The notes under the pieces are model-generated. The model made no database searches and was not told the origin of the DNA. It saw only the letters and a program-made list of their open reading frames with translations. 55,447 bases of DNA from Phycisphaerales bacterium (lineage in GTDB: Bacteria > Planctomycetota > Phycisphaerae > UBA1845): assembly GCA_003597935.1 (NCBI GenBank), contig QZJT01000135.1:1-55447 (forward strand). The letters are read 5' to 3'. Positions 9,105 through 17,169 of the stretch are shown in pieces. The translations under genes and the position numbers were made by a program. How positions within the stretch are numbered: the first letter of the stretch is position 1; each line of letters opens with the position of its first letter.

Positions 9105-9503
9105 ATGGCGGAATACGGCGAGTGGAACCGCAAAGGGGCGACCCTCAGCGACGCAACGGCCAAGAAGGAATATGGAGTCAGCCGCGAGTTCATTGTGAAG
9201 GGCATCCGGGCCGGCAAACTCGAATACCGGGAAGGGTCGGTCTGGGGAAATCCATACATCAGGGTCTTAAGAAGTCAACTCGAGGAGTACATCGCTGAAA
9301 AGCTCGGCCCGGACCGCCTCGCCAGCGGCAAGAGTCAGACGGAGCTGCGCAAGATCAAGAAGGAAATGGCCGACCTGCAAAAGCGATTGGCTGCGCTGGA
9401 GGCTCGAAGGACGCAACTCGAGAAGGCCACAGGAAAAGAGCAGCCGCCCGGACCAGCGATCGCAGCCGCAGGGGGGGCCGGCAGGCGCACGCCTTTGCTG
9501 TGA
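9105..9503 (+). CDS. HTH (excisionase-like) DNA-binding protein with coiled coil
   Basis: 132 residues. The N-terminal ~55 residues (LSDATAKKEYGVSREFIVKG, then GKLEYREGSVWGNPYIRVLR) look like a winged/MerR-type helix-turn-helix as in excisionase-like proteins. Residues 65-110 form a coiled coil with heptads (ELRKIKKEMADLQKRLAALE). A degenerate copy of the coiled-coil half lies at about 7235. The last 149 bp overlap, on the opposite strand, the extended 3' end of the PIN-domain gene. The 205 bp before it (8900-9104) show nothing recognised. Confidence 0.72.
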   Translation: MAEYGEWNRKGATLSDATAKKEYGVSREFIVKGIRAGKLEYREGSVWGNPYIRVLRSQLEEYIAEKLGPDRLASGKSQTELRKIKKEMADLQKRLAALEARRTQLEKATGKEQPPGPAIAAAGGAGRRTPLL

Positions 9504-9990
9504 CCATCGGCCCCGAAACGCCCATTCGGCGCGGAAATGAAGTCGCCGATGGAAATATATTCGTCCAGTCCGCCGCTGGTACAAACCGTGCGAGATGCGC
9601 GACGTTCGTCGTCGCCACGATCAGGTTCGTCAGGTCAACGCCCGAGGTAATGGCCTGCGCCGCAAGAATGGCGTCGCAATCGAGGGCCGGGTTCGGAGCC
9701 GTCGGCCGGCCTTGGCGGCGAACCGCCGCCCAGAGTTCGGCCGCCTTTCGCATGGCTGCCGTCGAGAGTGGCAAGTAGCGCTCCGGCTCGGCGGCGTTGA
9801 ACGCGTCGAGACGCGATACGCCTTCGGTCTTTCCGGCCCGCAGTAATTCGCGGCGCACCTCGTAGTCCGCGATTTCCGGCACGAGGATTCGCGTGTTGGT
9901 CCGCAAACAGTTGGCAACCCAGCGGCGGCATCCGTCGGCGATGGGAACGCCCCGTCTGTGGGTTATCAGGCCCAGCGTGCCCGCGTCCAA
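9355..9990 (-). CDS. PIN-domain toxin (VapC-like), C-terminally extended
   Basis: PIN ribonuclease-fold protein. The frame LLDAGTLGLI gives the first acidic residue, VPEIADYEVRRELL the second, DCDAILAAQAI the third, and ATTNVAHLARFV the C-terminal motif of VapC-like toxins. A normal member ends near ADWTNI; here the frame runs about 55 residues further, antisense to the HTH gene, so a stop may have been lost. Upstream there is no ATG or GTG in frame: the first start-like codons are TTG at 9990, CTG 9993 and ATT 9996, after a stop at 10063-10065. It overlaps the antitoxin frame by 25 bp, consistent with coupled translation. Confidence 0.75.
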   Translation of the reverse strand: MDAGTLGLITHRRGVPIADGCRRWVANCLRTNTRILVPEIADYEVRRELLRAGKTEGVSRLDAFNAAEPERYLPLSTAAMRKAAELWAAVRRQGRPTAPNPALDCDAILAAQAITSGVDLTNLIVATTNVAHLARFVPAADWTNIFPSATSFPRRMGVSGPMVTAKACACRPPLRLRSLVRAAALFLWPSRVASFEPPAQPIAFAGRPFPS

Positions 9991-10283
9991 CAGAATGATT
10001 CTGCTCCTGGGTAGAGTGGTCTCTCGCCTGCGCGGTTCCGGTTCAGATTCGCCTGGAACTCTTCACATTCGCGCTGACGGCGTTCGAGTTCATCAGGATC
10101 GCTGGTGACGTCCTCTGCGTCCCATGCGGCGAACAGATCCAGCGTGCGCGAGCCATGGTTCTGGGGGGGGGCCGCCTGCTCGATCACCTTCTCCAACCAG
10201 GCGGCAACCGGGAGCCCGAACGCGGCGGCCTGCGCCTGCACGCGGGTCTGAAGGTCCGGTCTCAGGTTCAATTCGATGGTCAC
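9966..10283 (-). CDS. Antitoxin for the PIN toxin
   Basis: 105 residues from a GTG at 10283 with GGGAGA just upstream; the frame opens further upstream at 10316. The N-terminus TIELNLRPDLQTRVQAQAAA resembles ribbon-helix-helix antitoxins. The middle holds AAWDAEDVTSDPDELERR, and the C-terminal part (FQANLNRNRAGERPLYP) is the toxin-binding tail typical of antitoxins paired with this PIN type. Such proteins usually end near RPLYP; this one carries 13 more residues read through the toxin start region. Confidence 0.75.
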   Translation of the reverse strand: MTIELNLRPDLQTRVQAQAAAFGLPVAAWLEKVIEQAAPPQNHGSRTLDLFAAWDAEDVTSDPDELERRQRECEEFQANLNRNRAGERPLYPGAESFCWTRARWA

Positions 10284-10316
10284 GGCGGATTCTCCCTGCG
10301 GACGTTCGGACATCAC

Positions 10317-10720
10317 GCGGCGACTCCGGCACCGACGATGACGGCCCAGTTCTCCTTGCTCATGTCGGCGCCAAGGAACCCGTTCCCAGCAACGACGGGT
10401 CCACAGATGTGGATTCTATCGCCGCGGCGCTGCGTTGCAAAGCGACGAAGTCGAACGATCTGCAACTCTGCCCAACCGGGGATTCCCATGGGGGACGCTC
10501 ACGCCACCAGAGGAAGCGGAGGGCACTTGTGCGCCTGGCAGGGCCGCGAGCGGTACGGCCGCCTGGATATGGCCTGTGACCAGCCCGGTGATGGAGTGTG
10601 CGAGCGCCGCCGTCGGCCACTCCCGCTCCGTGACGGCACTCGACGCTTCGCAGAGTGCATCACCGCGTCCCTACCGGGAACATCCGGCACAGACGCTGCG
10701 GCACGGCACCGGCGGATGAG
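10317..10720. other. Gene-poor stretch
   Basis: About 400 bp between the antitoxin and the XerC terminator with no gene I can support. A 58-codon minus-strand frame (10313-10489) ends where the antitoxin frame opens but has no ribosome site or recognisable similarity. Confidence 0.4.
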
Positions 10721-10744
10721 AAAACCCCGGCACAAATGCCGGGG
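10721..10744 (-). terminator. Rho-independent terminator of the recombinase gene
   Basis: CCCCGGCA/TGCCGGGG perfect 8-bp stem with a CAAA loop, followed on the minus strand by TTTT. It lies 35 bp after the recombinase stop. The TGCCGGGGCTCTG flank recurs at 45604-45616, so it is also one copy of a dispersed hairpin. Confidence 0.75.
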
Positions 10745-10778
10745 CTCTGGGTTTGTCCATGGGCCGCTTCGTGCCTCC

Positions 10779-11789
10779 CTACGAGCGCGGATGGGCGTCA
10801 TCGTAGGCCGTCTTCAGCCGCTGCGTGGTCAGGTGCGTATAGACCTGCGTGGTGGACAGCGACTGATGGCCGAGCATCTCCTGCACGCTGCGCAGGTCGG
10901 CGCCGTTGTCCAGCATGTGGGTGGCGAAGCTGTGACGCAGGGTGTGCGGGCTGATGGAAGGGTCCAGTCCGCTCTCGGCCAGGTACTTGTCCAGCTTGCG
11001 CCGCACGCTGCGGGTGCTGAGCCGCTGGCCGTGCTTGTTGACGAACAGGGCCTGCTGGTGGAAGGTGGCGGAGCGAGGATCGGCGCGGCGCAGTTCCGTG
11101 TATCGCTTCACTGCGTTCAGGGCGGTCAGGCCGATGGGCGACACCCGCTGTTTCTTCCCCTTGCCGCGCACGCGGATGGCCTGGCCCACGAAGTCGATGT
11201 CGTCGACGTTCAGGTCCACCAGTTCGCTGACGCGGATGCCGGTGGAATACACCACTTCCAGCATGGCCCGGTCGCGGGCGCCCAGCAGCGTCCCGTCGTC
11301 CGGCGTCGAGAGGAGCTTGTTGATCTGCTCGACGGTGAGGCACTTCGGCAGCCGCTTTTCCTGCTTGGGCGTCTTGATGGTGGCCAGCGGGTGCGTCGCC
11401 ACGTAGCCCCGCCGCTGGCAGAACTTGTAAAAGCTGCGCAGGGTGGCCAGCTTTCGCGCCGTGGTGGACTTCGAATAGCTCTGCGTGTTCAGAAAGGCGA
11501 GGAACTCCTTCACCCGCTCGGTCGAGACGGCCAGCAGCCGCTGGCGCAGCGCCGGCGCCTCCAGCACCAGGGCGCCCGTGGACGTCCGCGGCCCCCCCCG
11601 AACCGTCGGCACGGCGCCGTCGCGCGGGAGGGTGAAGTTCTGGCGGCCCGCGGCCGCGGCTTCGTCACCGTTGAGGAACGCACAGAACTGGTGAAGGTCC
11701 GCGGCGTAACATTTCGCCGTATGAGGCGAGAAATGCCGTTCGAATTTCAGATAATTGAGGAATTCTTCAATCAACGGATTCTCGGTCAT
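10779..11789 (-). CDS. xerC: Tyrosine recombinase XerC/XerD
   Basis: Site-specific recombinase that resolves chromosome dimers at dif sites with a partner recombinase. 336 residues. The N-terminal SAM-like core-binding domain (NPLIEEFLNYLKFERHFSPH) is interrupted by an unusual ~40-residue insertion near residues 40-85 rich in Ala/Gly/Thr. The catalytic domain has all six residues: Arg in TGIRVSEL, Lys in RGKGKKQR, His and Arg in HTLRHSFATH, His in LGHQSLSTT and the nucleophile Tyr in TQVYTHLT. XerC versus XerD cannot be decided by eye. Its neighbours are not mobile-element genes, so a housekeeping role is more likely than an integrase role. Confidence 0.9.
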   Translation of the reverse strand: MTENPLIEEFLNYLKFERHFSPHTAKCYAADLHQFCAFLNGDEAAAAGRQNFTLPRDGAVPTVRGGPRTSTGALVLEAPALRQRLLAVSTERVKEFLAFLNTQSYSKSTTARKLATLRSFYKFCQRRGYVATHPLATIKTPKQEKRLPKCLTVEQINKLLSTPDDGTLLGARDRAMLEVVYSTGIRVSELVDLNVDDIDFVGQAIRVRGKGKKQRVSPIGLTALNAVKRYTELRRADPRSATFHQQALFVNKHGQRLSTRSVRRKLDKYLAESGLDPSISPHTLRHSFATHMLDNGADLRSVQEMLGHQSLSTTQVYTHLTTQRLKTAYDDAHPRS

Positions 11790-11864
11790 GACTGCCTGTT
11801 ACACTACGGCGAAGGTCACTGGGTTCTGGCTGGGTCGTCGCCTTCGACGGGGCCGTGCGCCCGA

Positions 11865-12122
11865 TCATCCCTGCAGTTTCACCATGTGGTCGAGTTCCGT
11901 CTCCAACCGACGTCCCATCTGATAGCTCAGAATGGCCGCATCGAACCAATCGAGCCCGCTGTCGCCGTCTTCAGCCATGCGCGCCAGCGTATCGATCACG
12001 TCCGCTTCCTGCCCCGCCCGGTAACGAAAGACAAAACGCTCCTTGCCCTTCGAGAGCGAAAGCTGCCGAACCACGTTCCCCCCGCCGGCGGCCTTGTCCG
12101 TCTTATTGTTCGGCAATTCCAT
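11865..12122 (-). CDS. Small conserved-looking protein, unknown function
   Basis: 85 residues (MELPNNKTDKAAGGGNVVRQ at the start; DWFDAAILSYQMGRRLETEL near the end). It is soluble and mixed alpha/beta, with no known motif. Its start lies inside the 3' end of the upstream lipoprotein gene (20-bp overlap) and has AGGAATCGGAGG before it, so the two are probably co-transcribed and coupled. Family not recognised. Confidence 0.7.
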   Translation of the reverse strand: MELPNNKTDKAAGGGNVVRQLSLSKGKERFVFRYRAGQEADVIDTLARMAEDGDSGLDWFDAAILSYQMGRRLETELDHMVKLQG

Positions 12123-12846
12123 CCTCCGATTCCTGATTCCCGCCGCTCATCAGCGCCGTCAGGGCCTCGTGGCAGCAGAATCGGATGAACTCCCGCTGGC
12201 TGACCACCACCCGGCGCCAGCCGAAAGGGTGATTGTCCCCGCCCCGCCGGTCGGCGAAGCGCTGGACGGCCGCGACCACCTCCGCATGGCCGGCGTCGAA
12301 GGTGCGCTGCACCCGCGCCAGGGGGCTGCCTGCCGGTCGCGGCGGCGGCTCGGCGGCGAAGGTCGCTCGCCGGGACTGGGCCACCGGATCCAACCGGTCG
12401 CCGGCCTGCGGCGGCAGGCCGAACAACTGGACCTCCAGACCGATCGACGGCGGGTCATAGGGGTCGTACTCCGTGACCGCGCACACCAGCACGGCGTCCG
12501 CTCCCAGCGCCTCACGAATGTCCCAGGCGTGGGCTGCGGACTGCACGCTGCGGACCCGCTGGGCCTGCAAGACCGCCAGGACCCGGCTGACCGGAATGAC
12601 CTCAATCCCGTCGACGTAGGTCAACTCCGACGCCATCAGGTCGGCGAACCGCTCCGGATCGAAGTCCGTCGATCCGCTGAGATTCACCGCCGGCGCGACC
12701 GCGATGCTCATGGGGCCCAGCGTCGGGTTCTCAATCCACCCCGTTGCGACCGGCTGCGATCGACACGCGATCGAGGCCGTCAGCCCCGCCGATAAAAGCG
12801 CTCCCACGCCTCCACGGAAAAGGCGGTTCCCTGCCGCAGACTCCAT
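12103..12846 (-). CDS. Lipoprotein, possibly of the CsgG/GNA1162-like fold
   Basis: 247 residues. A signal with lipobox SIAC lies near residue 28. The mature region has the pattern SIAVAPAVNLSGS, a variable middle, then LTYVDGIEVIPVSRVLAVLQ and LGADAVLVCAVTEYDPYDPP, which recalls outer-membrane lipoproteins of the CsgG/FlgP/GNA1162 type where an N-terminal strand and a GADAVL segment are shared. This is a fold-level guess. A Pro/Arg-rich linker separates a C-terminal helical part. It overlaps the next small gene. Confidence 0.7.
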   Translation of the reverse strand: MESAAGNRLFRGGVGALLSAGLTASIACRSQPVATGWIENPTLGPMSIAVAPAVNLSGSTDFDPERFADLMASELTYVDGIEVIPVSRVLAVLQAQRVRSVQSAAHAWDIREALGADAVLVCAVTEYDPYDPPSIGLEVQLFGLPPQAGDRLDPVAQSRRATFAAEPPPRPAGSPLARVQRTFDAGHAEVVAAVQRFADRRGGDNHPFGWRRVVVSQREFIRFCCHEALTALMSGGNQESEDGIAEQ

Positions 12847-12966
12847 CCATGCCTCGCAGTCCGTTGCGCGCGGCGCGGGTCCGGCATCCCTGCACGTCGT
12901 TCAAGGGGCGTTGCCAGCCCTGAAATCCCGCGAAGCAACAATTTATCGTCAATCGCGGAGGCGGCC

Positions 12967-14139
12967 TTAACGTGGGTCGTCGCTCCGTGTCGCCGTCACT
13001 TTCACCGGCGCGTTGGCGCCGGCCTGTTCCGCCGGCTCCGGCGCCCCGGATGCCATCAGGCGCCCGTCCGCGGCCGTCACCGGCGCCGGAAGGGCCACCG
13101 ACCAGATGTTCTCGTGCCCCTCGCGGTCGGACGTGAAGTACACCCGGCCGTCGCTGGAGATAACCGGACCGAAGTTCGCGTCGAAACCATCGGTGAGGCG
13201 CATCCGCGATCGTCCCTGCGCGTCCACAACCCAGATATCCGCCAGGCCGATCGACTGCCGGCCGACCGGCGTAGGAACGGCCGACGCCACTGCGGTGTAC
13301 GCAATCCGCGCACCGTCCGGACTCCACGTCGGGAGAATCATCGCGTAATCCGCGCCAAATGCAATTTCCGTCGGGTGCCTGGGTTCGCCGTCCACCAGCG
13401 TCAGCGTCCAGATCCCGAACCAGCGCGTGCCCCGTTCGCGGGCCCGCTGGTACAGGATGGTGGCGCTCGTCGGAGACCACTCCGGGAACAGCCCGTACCC
13501 GATGAACGTCCGCTTCCCGCCGGCCACCGCGTCTACCACCCACAGTTCCCACTGTCCGCCTCCGGCCGGCTGGCTGCAATAGACCAATTGCCGGCCGTCG
13601 GGCGACCAGCTCGGGTGGACGTCGTGGCTGATGCCGTTCGAGATTTGGACGGGCTGCGTCCCGTCGACGTTGATGACCCAGATGTCCCAGTTTCCGGACC
13701 GGTCGCTGGCGAAAGCGATGCGTTGATCGTCGGGGCTGAAGACGGGCTGGACATCGGATGAGGGGTCGCTCGTCAACTGCACCACCGCCACCCCGTCAAC
13801 CGCCTTGACGTACAGGTTGGGGTTGCTCGTGTGGCGCGTCGAGCAGAACACCATGCGCCGGCCGGTCGAGTCGACGTCGGGATCGTAATCCGCGCCCTCC
13901 TCCACGAACGTGTGCCGCGCCAGCGAGTACTGGCCCCGCGACTGGAATGCCCCACCCTGCCGCCACGGCAGCTCGCCGAACAGGGTTATCTCGCGGTCGC
14001 GCGCTGAGGTCAGCAACGGCTGCGGCTGCGGCGGAACCCTTGCCGCGTCGCGGCTCGGGGCCGCGCAACCGGTGGAGAGCAGACCTGTCACCACGGCCGC
14101 CAGGAACGTCATTGACCTATACAACGTGTTGATGGGCAT
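12967..14139 (-). CDS. TolB-like beta-propeller lipoprotein
   Basis: 390 residues from the ATG at 14139 (AAGG upstream), which begins a lipoprotein signal MPINTLYRSM...LLSTGCAAPS. The body has repeated WD40-like PD40 motifs: VQPVFSPDDQRIAFASDRSG, HPSWSPDGRQLVYCSQ, FPEWSPTSATILYQRA, LPTWSPDGARIAYTA and FGPVISSDGRVYFTSDREG, making a six- or seven-blade TolB-type propeller. Such proteins are periplasmic and mediate protein contacts; here it would be anchored by lipid. No Tol-Pal genes are nearby. The open frame extends to 14229, but those residues precede the signal. Confidence 0.85.
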   Translation of the reverse strand: MPINTLYRSMTFLAAVVTGLLSTGCAAPSRDAARVPPQPQPLLTSARDREITLFGELPWRQGGAFQSRGQYSLARHTFVEEGADYDPDVDSTGRRMVFCSTRHTSNPNLYVKAVDGVAVVQLTSDPSSDVQPVFSPDDQRIAFASDRSGNWDIWVINVDGTQPVQISNGISHDVHPSWSPDGRQLVYCSQPAGGGQWELWVVDAVAGGKRTFIGYGLFPEWSPTSATILYQRARERGTRWFGIWTLTLVDGEPRHPTEIAFGADYAMILPTWSPDGARIAYTAVASAVPTPVGRQSIGLADIWVVDAQGRSRMRLTDGFDANFGPVISSDGRVYFTSDREGHENIWSVALPAPVTAADGRLMASGAPEPAEQAGANAPVKVTATRSDDPR

Positions 14140-14591
14140 GGATTTGCGCCTTTTCGAGGGCGCGAAGAGACTCGCGCGCTCGATCGAGGGAGTTGGTGCA
14201 GCCAGGTGCGGGTCGCCGCATGGCAGCACGCCCGCGTCCGTCTGGTCCGTTACACAACAGTCGCTGGAACATCGGCAGGCGCATTCATCGGGTGGAGGTC
14301 CATCGACGGCAATCCATGTCCGATAAAATCTGCCTGTGTTATCGGCTCAAGCGACCCTCCGGGTTTACTTTGCGGAGCAGATTCGAGCCGCTCGCTGAGG
14401 CGGCAAGGCCCACGTTCCGGCGGGCCTGCGAATTCCTGGTCGGATTGTCGCACTTGCGCTTGACATTCTCGGACTTCTGTGGTATGCGACCAGACTGGGG
14501 GATGGCCGGAGACGTACCGCTCAGCGCGTCGACGAAGGGACCGACGGCGCGCGGCCACGTCCGAAGAACCTGTCTTTGAAGGGAGAAACGC
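14140..14591. other. Intergenic region before the secreted-protein run
   Basis: 452 bp between divergently oriented genes. No convincing coding frame was seen. It should hold the promoter for the plus-strand CHRD genes, but no clear -35/-10 pair stands out. Confidence 0.4.
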
Positions 14592-15611
14592 ATGAAGGCG
14601 CTGAGAGTAGCACCCTGCCTACTGGGTGTGATAGGACTGAGCCTGCCCGCGTGGGGCCAGGACGGGAACGGTGTGCCGGGCCGGATGTTCGTCTTTCAAC
14701 CGACCGGAGACCAGATGGTGCCGCCGACCGACAGCGGTGCGGTGGCGAATTGTTTCGGAACGCTCGATGCTCGCGAGAAGCGCTTCGAGCTGGGCTGTAC
14801 GCACAACGTCGATGACGTGACCTACGCCCGCATTCATCGTGGAGGGAAGGGGGAAACGGGCCGCGCCGTGTTCACGATCAACGGGGCCGCCAGCCCGATT
14901 CGAGCGGAGTGGCGCCCCACCCGACGCCAGGTCGCCGACCTCTACGCGGGCAACCTCTATCTGGTGATCCGGTCGGGGAGTTTTCCGAAGGGGGAGATCC
15001 GCGGGCAGATCGTCGAAGGCATGTCGGCCTATCACTTCATCCTCGACGGCGAACAGGTCGTGCCATCCACGCCGGTCCAGTCTCAGGGCTTCTGCGTGGG
15101 CCGGGTCGATGCGGCGGAGACGCAACTCGCTTTCTCGTGTACGCACGATGTGGCTTCGCCGACGGCGGCCAGGGTCCATGCCGGCATGCCGGGCCAGAAC
15201 GGCCCCGAGGTGTTCGACCTGGGAGCACCGGGCGATCCCATCGAGGCGGTGTGGGACCTGCCGGCAGAGCAGTTGGCGACTCTGCGCGACCTGGGACTTT
15301 ACGTGAACGTCAGCTCCGCCGCCTATCCCGATGGCGAGATTCGCGGCCAGGTCGTTCACCACGGAAAGTGCAGCAGCAGGGAGACGTCCAGGGCGAAGTG
15401 TAACAACGGGAGGTTGAAGACCAAGGTATTCAAATACTCGTGGTTCGATCCGCTCGACTTCTGCTATGACATGGCGAATTGCATCACCGAGCGCACCGAC
15501 GGAGGCGGACGGGCGGAAGTGAAGTGGAAGAACGTGCCGGATGGCGATCACCTCGTCACGACGCATTATTCCTGCGGCGAGACGAAGTACTTTCTGGTCA
15601 GTTGCCAGTGA
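14592..15611 (+). CDS. Secreted double-CHRD protein 1
   Basis: 339 residues after a strong AAGGGAGAA ribosome site. Signal peptide: MKALRVAPCLLGVIGLSLPA, cleaved near AWG. Two CHRD domains follow (about 28-145 and 145-260), each with an opening like FVFQPTGDQMVPPTDSGA or FILDGEQVVPSTPVQSQG, a FELGCTHNV/FSCTHDV core, and a closing PKGEIRGQI/PDGEIRGQV. CHRD domains bind ligands in chordin and occur in bacterial exported proteins. A C-terminal Cys module (about 265-339) ends SCGETKYFLVSCQ. It is the first of a run of exported proteins and a close paralogue of the next gene. Confidence 0.9.
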   Translation: MKALRVAPCLLGVIGLSLPAWGQDGNGVPGRMFVFQPTGDQMVPPTDSGAVANCFGTLDAREKRFELGCTHNVDDVTYARIHRGGKGETGRAVFTINGAASPIRAEWRPTRRQVADLYAGNLYLVIRSGSFPKGEIRGQIVEGMSAYHFILDGEQVVPSTPVQSQGFCVGRVDAAETQLAFSCTHDVASPTAARVHAGMPGQNGPEVFDLGAPGDPIEAVWDLPAEQLATLRDLGLYVNVSSAAYPDGEIRGQVVHHGKCSSRETSRAKCNNGRLKTKVFKYSWFDPLDFCYDMANCITERTDGGGRAEVKWKNVPDGDHLVTTHYSCGETKYFLVSCQ

Positions 15612-15841
15612 ATGACCGCGCGCGATCGTGCGCCGGCGGCGATTGCCGGGCTTCGGTCCCGGCGTTCCGCCGGCGGCACGGTTGCGGATCACGCACCGAA
15701 ACGCCGGCGTGCCGAATGTCGTGGCGCGGTCGTGCGCCGCGCTATGGCGGAAAGGGGGGGCAAGGGGAGGGAAGCGCGTATCCGAGCGTGGTGTGACGGG
15801 TGGATTCACCCGATCGGTTTTACCAACGGAAGGAGAAGCGC

Positions 15842-16861
15842 ATGAGGACTCTGAAAGTGGCACGGGTGGTTGCGGGAGCGCTGGCTGTCGGCCTTCCGGC
15901 CCTGGCGCAGGATGGAAACGGCTTTCCCGGCCGGATGTTCGTCTTTCAACTGAACGGAGATCAGATGGTGCCGCCGACCGACAGCGGCGCCGAGGGAACC
16001 TGCTTCGGGATCCTGGACCAGTACGACGCGTACTTCGATCTGGGCTGCACGCACAACGTCGAGCAGGTCACCAAGGTCGAGATCAGGCGGGCGGAACGAG
16101 GCGACGTGGGACGGTCGGTCTATAAGCTGCCGTCCGCGGCCAGTCCGATCCGGGCGCGGTGGTACGTGTCGCCGGACGACGTGGCCGACATCTACGCCGG
16201 CAGGCTGTATGTGGTGATCAAGTCCCGGCAGTTCCGCAAGGGCGAGATCCGCGGGCAGGTCGTCGAGGGGATGGCGGCGTACCACTTCATCCTCGACGGT
16301 TCCCAGGTGGTTCCCTTCACGCCCGTGCAGACGCAGGGCTTCTGCGTGGCGCGCGTCAGTGCGGACGAATCGCAGGTCGCCTTGTCGTGTACGCACGACG
16401 TGCGCTCGCCGACGGCGGCCGGAGTTCACCGCGGCGAACGCCTTCAGAACGGCCCCGAGGTGTTCGACCTGGGCGACCCGGACAGCCCCGTCGAGGCCGT
16501 ATGGGATCTTCCCGCGGAGCACCTGGCGCCCCTGCGGGACAGCGGGCTGTACGTCGACATCAGTTCACCGGCGTACCCTGACGGCGAGATCCGCGGTCAG
16601 CTCGTCCATCACGGCGAGTGCAACAGCCGCGAGACTTCGAAGGCGTGGTGCAGGGACGGCTTCATCCAGGCGAAGGTGAAGAAGTACGCATGGCTCGATC
16701 CGCTCGATTTCTGTTATGACGCGGAAAACTGCTTCTCCACGCGCACCAACGGGCACGGCAGGGCCAAGATGAGGTGGAACAACGTGCCGAGCGGGGATCA
16801 TCTCGTTTCGACGCACTATTCCTGCGGCGAAACAAAGTATTTCCTGGTCACCTGCCGATGA
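15842..16861 (+). CDS. Secreted double-CHRD protein 2
   Basis: 339 residues, exactly as long as its upstream paralogue. The ATG at 15842 follows AAGGAGAAGCGC and begins the signal peptide MRTLKVARVVAGALAVGLPA. Two CHRD domains have the same landmarks (FVFQLNGDQMVPPTDSGA; FRKGEIRGQVVEGMAAYHF; FILDGSQVVPFTPVQTQG; YPDGEIRGQLVHHGEC). The same C-terminal Cys module ends SCGETKYFLVTCR. Identity between the two is high across the whole length, so they are a recent tandem duplication. The stop codon TGA is directly followed, in the +1 frame, by another module-like segment. Confidence 0.9.
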   Translation: MRTLKVARVVAGALAVGLPALAQDGNGFPGRMFVFQLNGDQMVPPTDSGAEGTCFGILDQYDAYFDLGCTHNVEQVTKVEIRRAERGDVGRSVYKLPSAASPIRARWYVSPDDVADIYAGRLYVVIKSRQFRKGEIRGQVVEGMAAYHFILDGSQVVPFTPVQTQGFCVARVSADESQVALSCTHDVRSPTAAGVHRGERLQNGPEVFDLGDPDSPVEAVWDLPAEHLAPLRDSGLYVDISSPAYPDGEIRGQLVHHGECNSRETSKAWCRDGFIQAKVKKYAWLDPLDFCYDAENCFSTRTNGHGRAKMRWNNVPSGDHLVSTHYSCGETKYFLVTCR

Positions 16862-17072
16862 GGGTCGGCCCGGCCCCGGCGGGTCCATCCTGCTGATCCT
16901 GTACAACGCCGGCGGCGAGACGATCCTGTCTCGCACCTATCTTCCCGAGAGGGAGAAGGAGAACTACCGGCTGGAAGTCGACTGTGACGACGGCCCGCAC
17001 AAAGTGACGGTCTGGTGTACGCCGGGCGAGCGGTGCTTCCAGACGAAAGTCATCGGTGGCGAGTGCTCGTGA
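16860..17072 (+). pseudogene. Orphan C-terminal Cys module 1, in +1 frame behind CHRD protein 2
   Basis: From 16860 an open frame with no start codon of its own reads GGSILLILYNAGGETILSRT, then LEVDCDDGPHKVTVWCTPGE and ends VIGGECS. Its pattern matches orphan module 2 (HILIMYDNEKSE..., CSDAPHYV..C, LGECS) and, more loosely, the C-terminal modules of the neighbouring exported proteins. It is in the +1 frame relative to the CHRD gene and joined at CGA-TGA-G. It may be the tail of a lost gene, the result of a one-base change or read error, or a frameshift product. Confidence 0.6.
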
Positions 17073-17169
17073 CGAGCCCAGGCGCTTGCGCGTCAACGCG
17101 GAGCACACTGAACGCGTGCGACGTGCCCATGCGATCTGACGACATTGATTCGATGGAGAATGGCCTACC

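Noticed and set aside
10313..10489. 58-codon minus-strand frame ending where the antitoxin frame opens
   Set aside because: No ribosome site, no known similarity, and coupling to the antitoxin is only by an alternative start I do not favour.
10155..12188. 677-codon plus-strand open frame
   Set aside because: It is antisense to the recombinase gene, whose catalytic motifs are complete; the long frame is a G+C shadow.
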